Notes under the pieces: model-generated
Database searches by the model: none
Seen by the model: the letters and a program-made list of their open reading frames with translations, nothing else
What the model was told of the DNA's origin: nothing
Translations under genes and position numbers: made by a program
In this document: piece after piece, positions 55,681 through 57,755 of the stretch
Layout: each line of letters begins with the position of its first letter
How positions within the stretch are numbered: the first letter of the stretch is position 1
IMG/VR virus record: IMGVR_UViG_3300023115_000024
Span: 1-57,755 of that record
DNA: 57,755 nt
Origin: a virus
Direction: 5' to 3' (one strand)

Positions 55681-56486
55681 CTAGTTAGTGCCTTCATTAG
55701 TTCAACTACACGATCGTGATTGCGGTCAGCAAGTGTTTCAGGTACTGACTTACCTTCTTTTTCCATTGCTTCTTTCCAAGGAGCAATTAGTTCTTGATAG
55801 TTAGGATCACCTTTAATCTTTGCAAGCATACTTTCTACAGTATGCGTGTCTGCCTCAGTAGCACCTTTGCCTAATAGGACAACTGCAATATCGTTCCAGT
55901 TATCTGCAACTACTTCGTCGCCTTTGTTTGGATCAACTACACCAAATTTAGGACTAAACTTGTAGCCTCTACCTCTTGCAATACTAGACAATAGTATAGC
56001 TCTGTCCTTACCTGAGTATTGTTCTGTGCCGCCACGCTTGGCTCCACGTTGCAAGTCTGGATTAGTTGTCATCATAAAGTCTGTTTGCACATAGCCTTCG
56101 CCGCCTTGGATAGGCATACGGAAGTGTACTTGGTCACCAGCATTGTGTATCCAGCCGCCCGTAAACTTACGACCTTGATTCATTATTTCATCTTCTGGGA
56201 TACCTTGCTTCTTGCACCATGCAGTAAGTTTTGCAATTAACTCGTCTTTGCTTATCTTGTTTAGGTCAGTGTTTAAATCCAAGTCGCCTGAACTATTCTT
56301 TTCAAATGTTCCGTCTGGATCTGACTTTTTGCCTGTGGTTCCTAGTAGATCGTCATCAACAAATTCTAAACCTGTAATCTTTTCAATTGCATCAACAGTA
56401 GGTCTTACAGCTGGCGTAGGAATACGCTGTGTAAGTGGACCTTGCTCTGTTTTGAAAACATTACCGCCTTCATTAAGTTTCTTCAT
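55677..56486 (-). CDS. polymerase-beta-superfamily nucleotidyltransferase-like protein
   Basis: A 269-residue protein: NSSGDLDLNTDLNKISKDEL (residues 64-83) carries a GS-GDxD-type catalytic site with Asp68 and Asp70; QTDFMMTTNPDLQRGAKRGG carries the probable third carboxylate; the rest is helical. Starts MKKLNEGG (LNE/G). Overlaps the KxDG protein by four bases, so the pair may work on the same nucleic acid end. Substrate unknown. Confidence 0.7.
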   Translation of the reverse strand: MKKLNEGGNVFKTEQGPLTQRIPTPAVRPTVDAIEKITGLEFVDDDLLGTTGKKSDPDGTFEKNSSGDLDLNTDLNKISKDELIAKLTAWCKKQGIPEDEIMNQGRKFTGGWIHNAGDQVHFRMPIQGGEGYVQTDFMMTTNPDLQRGAKRGGTEQYSGKDRAILLSSIARGRGYKFSPKFGVVDPNKGDEVVADNWNDIAVVLLGKGATEADTHTVESMLAKIKGDPNYQELIAPWKEAMEKEGKSVPETLADRNHDRVVELMKALTR

Positions 56487-56739
56487 CTAACTTCTTACTC
56501 TCTATAACTTTTTGTATTGAACGCTTGAATTTACGTGGATCACCGTTCTTTATACTACTAAGAAATCTACGCTCAAGTTCATAGGCAGTTTCGTCTTCGT
56601 ATAGATGATGAATACGGCTGAGCAAATTGATTGCACTTTCAATAATATTATTTGCAGTAGAGTCTATAAAGTAATCGGTATCTTTTTTACCGTGTACATT
56701 ATTCAACTCTTCAAGTATAGATCTTGTTCGTTTTTTCAT
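56473..56739 (-). CDS. 88-residue helical protein
   Basis: KKRTRSILEELNNVHGKKDT, ESAINLLSRIHHLYEDETAY, ELERRFLSSIKNGDPRKFKR: helical, basic, typical of the small partner next to the nucleotidyltransferase gene in marine phages. Overlaps it by 14 bases. AGGAAATTGAACA precedes the ATG. Confidence 0.65.
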   Translation of the reverse strand: MKKRTRSILEELNNVHGKKDTDYFIDSTANNIIESAINLLSRIHHLYEDETAYELERRFLSSIKNGDPRKFKRSIQKVIESKKLDEET

Positions 56740-56777
56740 TGTTCAATTTCCTGTTAATGTATTTAGTGCATTTACCT

Positions 56778-56785
56778 TATAAATA
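56778..56785 (+). promoter_or_regulatory. late-type promoter TATAAATA (rightward)
   Basis: Perfect late box on the plus strand, 24 bases before the lipase start; the only such box seen on this strand. Confidence 0.7.
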
Positions 56786-56809
56786 TTACAAACATTGGAG
56801 GGTGGTATA

Positions 56810-57589
56810 TTGACAATTTCTAAATTACGTTTCGAGGAACGTTCTCTATTATTTGCACAACTAGCAAAGATAGCATATAATAACATCAAAAAAGCAAAAA
56901 CACAAGCAAAAAAATTAGGGTTTACAGAAGTAGAATTTTACAACAAAGATGGCGCACAGGCATATCGTTTTGCAAATGAAACAGATATGGTAATTGCGTG
57001 TCGCGGTACACAACCTACTGAGTTTAACGACATTAAAGCAGATCTAAAAGCAATGCCTGTAGTAGCAGAGACCATAAGCCGTGTGCATCAAGGATTTAAA
57101 GCAGAAGTAGACGAGTTATGGCCAATGGTAATGGCAGACTTAATGAGTAAGCAACCAAAACAAAAACTATGGTTCTGTGGACATTCACTAGGTGCAGCAA
57201 TGGCAACTATTATGGCAAGCCGTTGTTTGTACAATAAAAAAGTTCCTAATCCTCAAGAACTATATACCTACGGTTCACCAAGAGTAGGCTGGAAGAAATA
57301 CTGTGTGCATCTTGGCGTTGTACATCACCGTTGGGTTAACAACAATGACATAGTCACAACTGTACCCCTACGTATTATGGGGTATACACACCATGGCACA
57401 GAACACTATCTAAATGCTTATGGCAATGTACGCAAGATGACAGGTATGCAAAGATTCAAAGATCGCATGCGTGGACTATGGATGGGTCTAAAACAAGGTG
57501 GTGTAGATAGTTTCTCAGATCATTCTATTGACAACTATGTAAACTATCTGGAGTTTTACGCTAAAGGCAAAGAAAACTCACAACACTAA
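56810..57589 (+). CDS. class 3 lipase-family alpha/beta hydrolase
   Basis: A 259-residue protein with a TTG start (TTGGAGGGTGGTATA upstream). VIACRGTQPTEFNDIKADLK (oxyanion region), WFCGHSLGAAMATIMA with nucleophile Ser near residue 127, VNNNDIVTTVPL with the acid Asp, and DHSIDNYVNYLEF with the His complete the triad of fungal-type lipase_3 enzymes. Could attack host membrane lipids or polyesters at entry or lysis. Late promoter on its own strand. The 3' end overlaps the convergent dehydrogenase gene by four bases. Confidence 0.88.
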   Translation: MTISKLRFEERSLLFAQLAKIAYNNIKKAKTQAKKLGFTEVEFYNKDGAQAYRFANETDMVIACRGTQPTEFNDIKADLKAMPVVAETISRVHQGFKAEVDELWPMVMADLMSKQPKQKLWFCGHSLGAAMATIMASRCLYNKKVPNPQELYTYGSPRVGWKKYCVHLGVVHHRWVNNNDIVTTVPLRIMGYTHHGTEHYLNAYGNVRKMTGMQRFKDRMRGLWMGLKQGGVDSFSDHSIDNYVNYLEFYAKGKENSQH

Positions 57590-57755
57590 GACTTACGAAT
57601 ACTACGATTGTATTCTAATGCTTCTTGCAATATTGACAGCTCAACGTTATCTCGTTGGGCTGTTCTTATGAGTGCTTCTACATCTTTAGGAAAGCAATGT
57701 CCTCCAAAGCCACGTTCTTCAGTTACAACACTATGACTGTCGCCTATGCGTGGAT
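57586..57755 (-). CDS. UDP-glucose/GDP-mannose dehydrogenase family, C-terminal part (cut by window end)
   Basis: The last 56 codons of a longer gene: ERGFGGHCFPKDVEALIRTA holds the GFGGxCFPKD signature with the catalytic Cys of NAD-dependent UDP-sugar 6-dehydrogenases, followed by a short helix and stop. The enzyme oxidises UDP-glucose (or related) to the uronate for surface sugars. The fragment ends soon after the central domain signature, so the usual C-terminal UDP-binding domain may be shortened. Confidence 0.8.
   Translation of the reverse strand, partial: PRIGDSHSVVTEERGFGGHCFPKDVEALIRTAQRDNVELSILQEALEYNRSIRKS

Noticed and set aside
1-57755. CRISPR array, insertion sequence, integrase or attachment site
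   Set aside because: No regularly spaced direct repeats, transposase motifs or integrase genes were seen; the only tRNA genes are phage-borne and intact.

Overview
The window is an AT-rich stretch of a large T4-like marine myovirus genome. Almost every gene lies on the minus strand, packed with 1-4 base stop/start overlaps (TAATG, ATGA). Only two genes point right (244-558 and 56810-57589). Phage hallmarks are class Ia ribonucleotide reductase with glutaredoxin, T4-type DNA ligase, PAAR spike tip, tail-spike proteins and many short conserved phage ORFs. The host is probably an alphaproteobacterium: the window carries a circularly permuted two-piece tmRNA of the alphaproteobacterial kind, plus a heme oxygenase/bilin reductase pair of the PcyX type known from oceanic phages. 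This host call is inference.

Layout in coordinate order (transcription runs right to left): 0-6.4 kb, small membrane proteins, UV endonuclease, glycosyltransferase, QueD, fibre-like and structural genes; 6.4-10.1 kb, deaminase, DNA ligase, SWIM protein, phosphoesterase, sulfotransferase-like protein; 10.1-11.7 kb, six tRNAs, IscU and zinc ribbons; 12-17.8 kb, ClpP, many small conserved ORFs, TilS; 17.8-24.4 kb, FkbM methyltransferase, an unknown gene, HNH protein, DGQH/ParB-like protein, SprT protease, IF-1, two 2OG-oxygenase-like genes; 24.4-29.4 kb, bilin reductase, heme oxygenase, ClpS, Hsp20, GMP reductase, bS21; 29.4-37 kb, membrane coiled-coil protein, lysin, nuclease, outer-membrane barrel, tmRNA, HAD phosphatase; 37-49.5 kb, PAAR, 1280-aa tail protein, NrdB/NrdA, tail spike, metzincin protease, RecB-like nuclease; 49.6-56.7 kb, proteins with capsid-targeting-like N-termini, basic paralogues and nucleotidyltransferase-like proteins; the end, a lipase and the C-terminus of a UDP-sugar dehydrogenase.

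The most striking observation is at 10407-10583. A sigma70-like promoter is followed by a 20-codon leader peptide containing Tyr-Leu-Tyr-Trp-Cys-Pro-Pro. Next comes an intrinsic terminator that ends two bases before a four-tRNA operon encoding exactly tRNA-Trp, tRNA-Pro, tRNA-Tyr and tRNA-Cys. Mutually exclusive 1:2, 2:3 and 3:4 helices can be drawn by hand, the layout of classical amino-acid-operon attenuation. I infer a tRNA operon that senses shortage of its own products.

The second is the tmRNA at about 35566-35762. Its tag reads ANDNFAPSEFALAA and its acceptor stem has the G3-U70 alanine identity pair. With phage IF-1, bS21, TilS, tRNAs, ClpP and ClpS, the window holds a broad kit for controlling translation and tagged-protein turnover.

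Regulation is readable. Seventeen leftward promoters of the form TTGAC(A/T)-N16-18-(TATAAT-like) precede transcription units, and TATAAATA late-type boxes occur separately. Several genes have a TAAATA box only about four bases before the start codon and no Shine-Dalgarno sequence, which suggests leaderless late messages.
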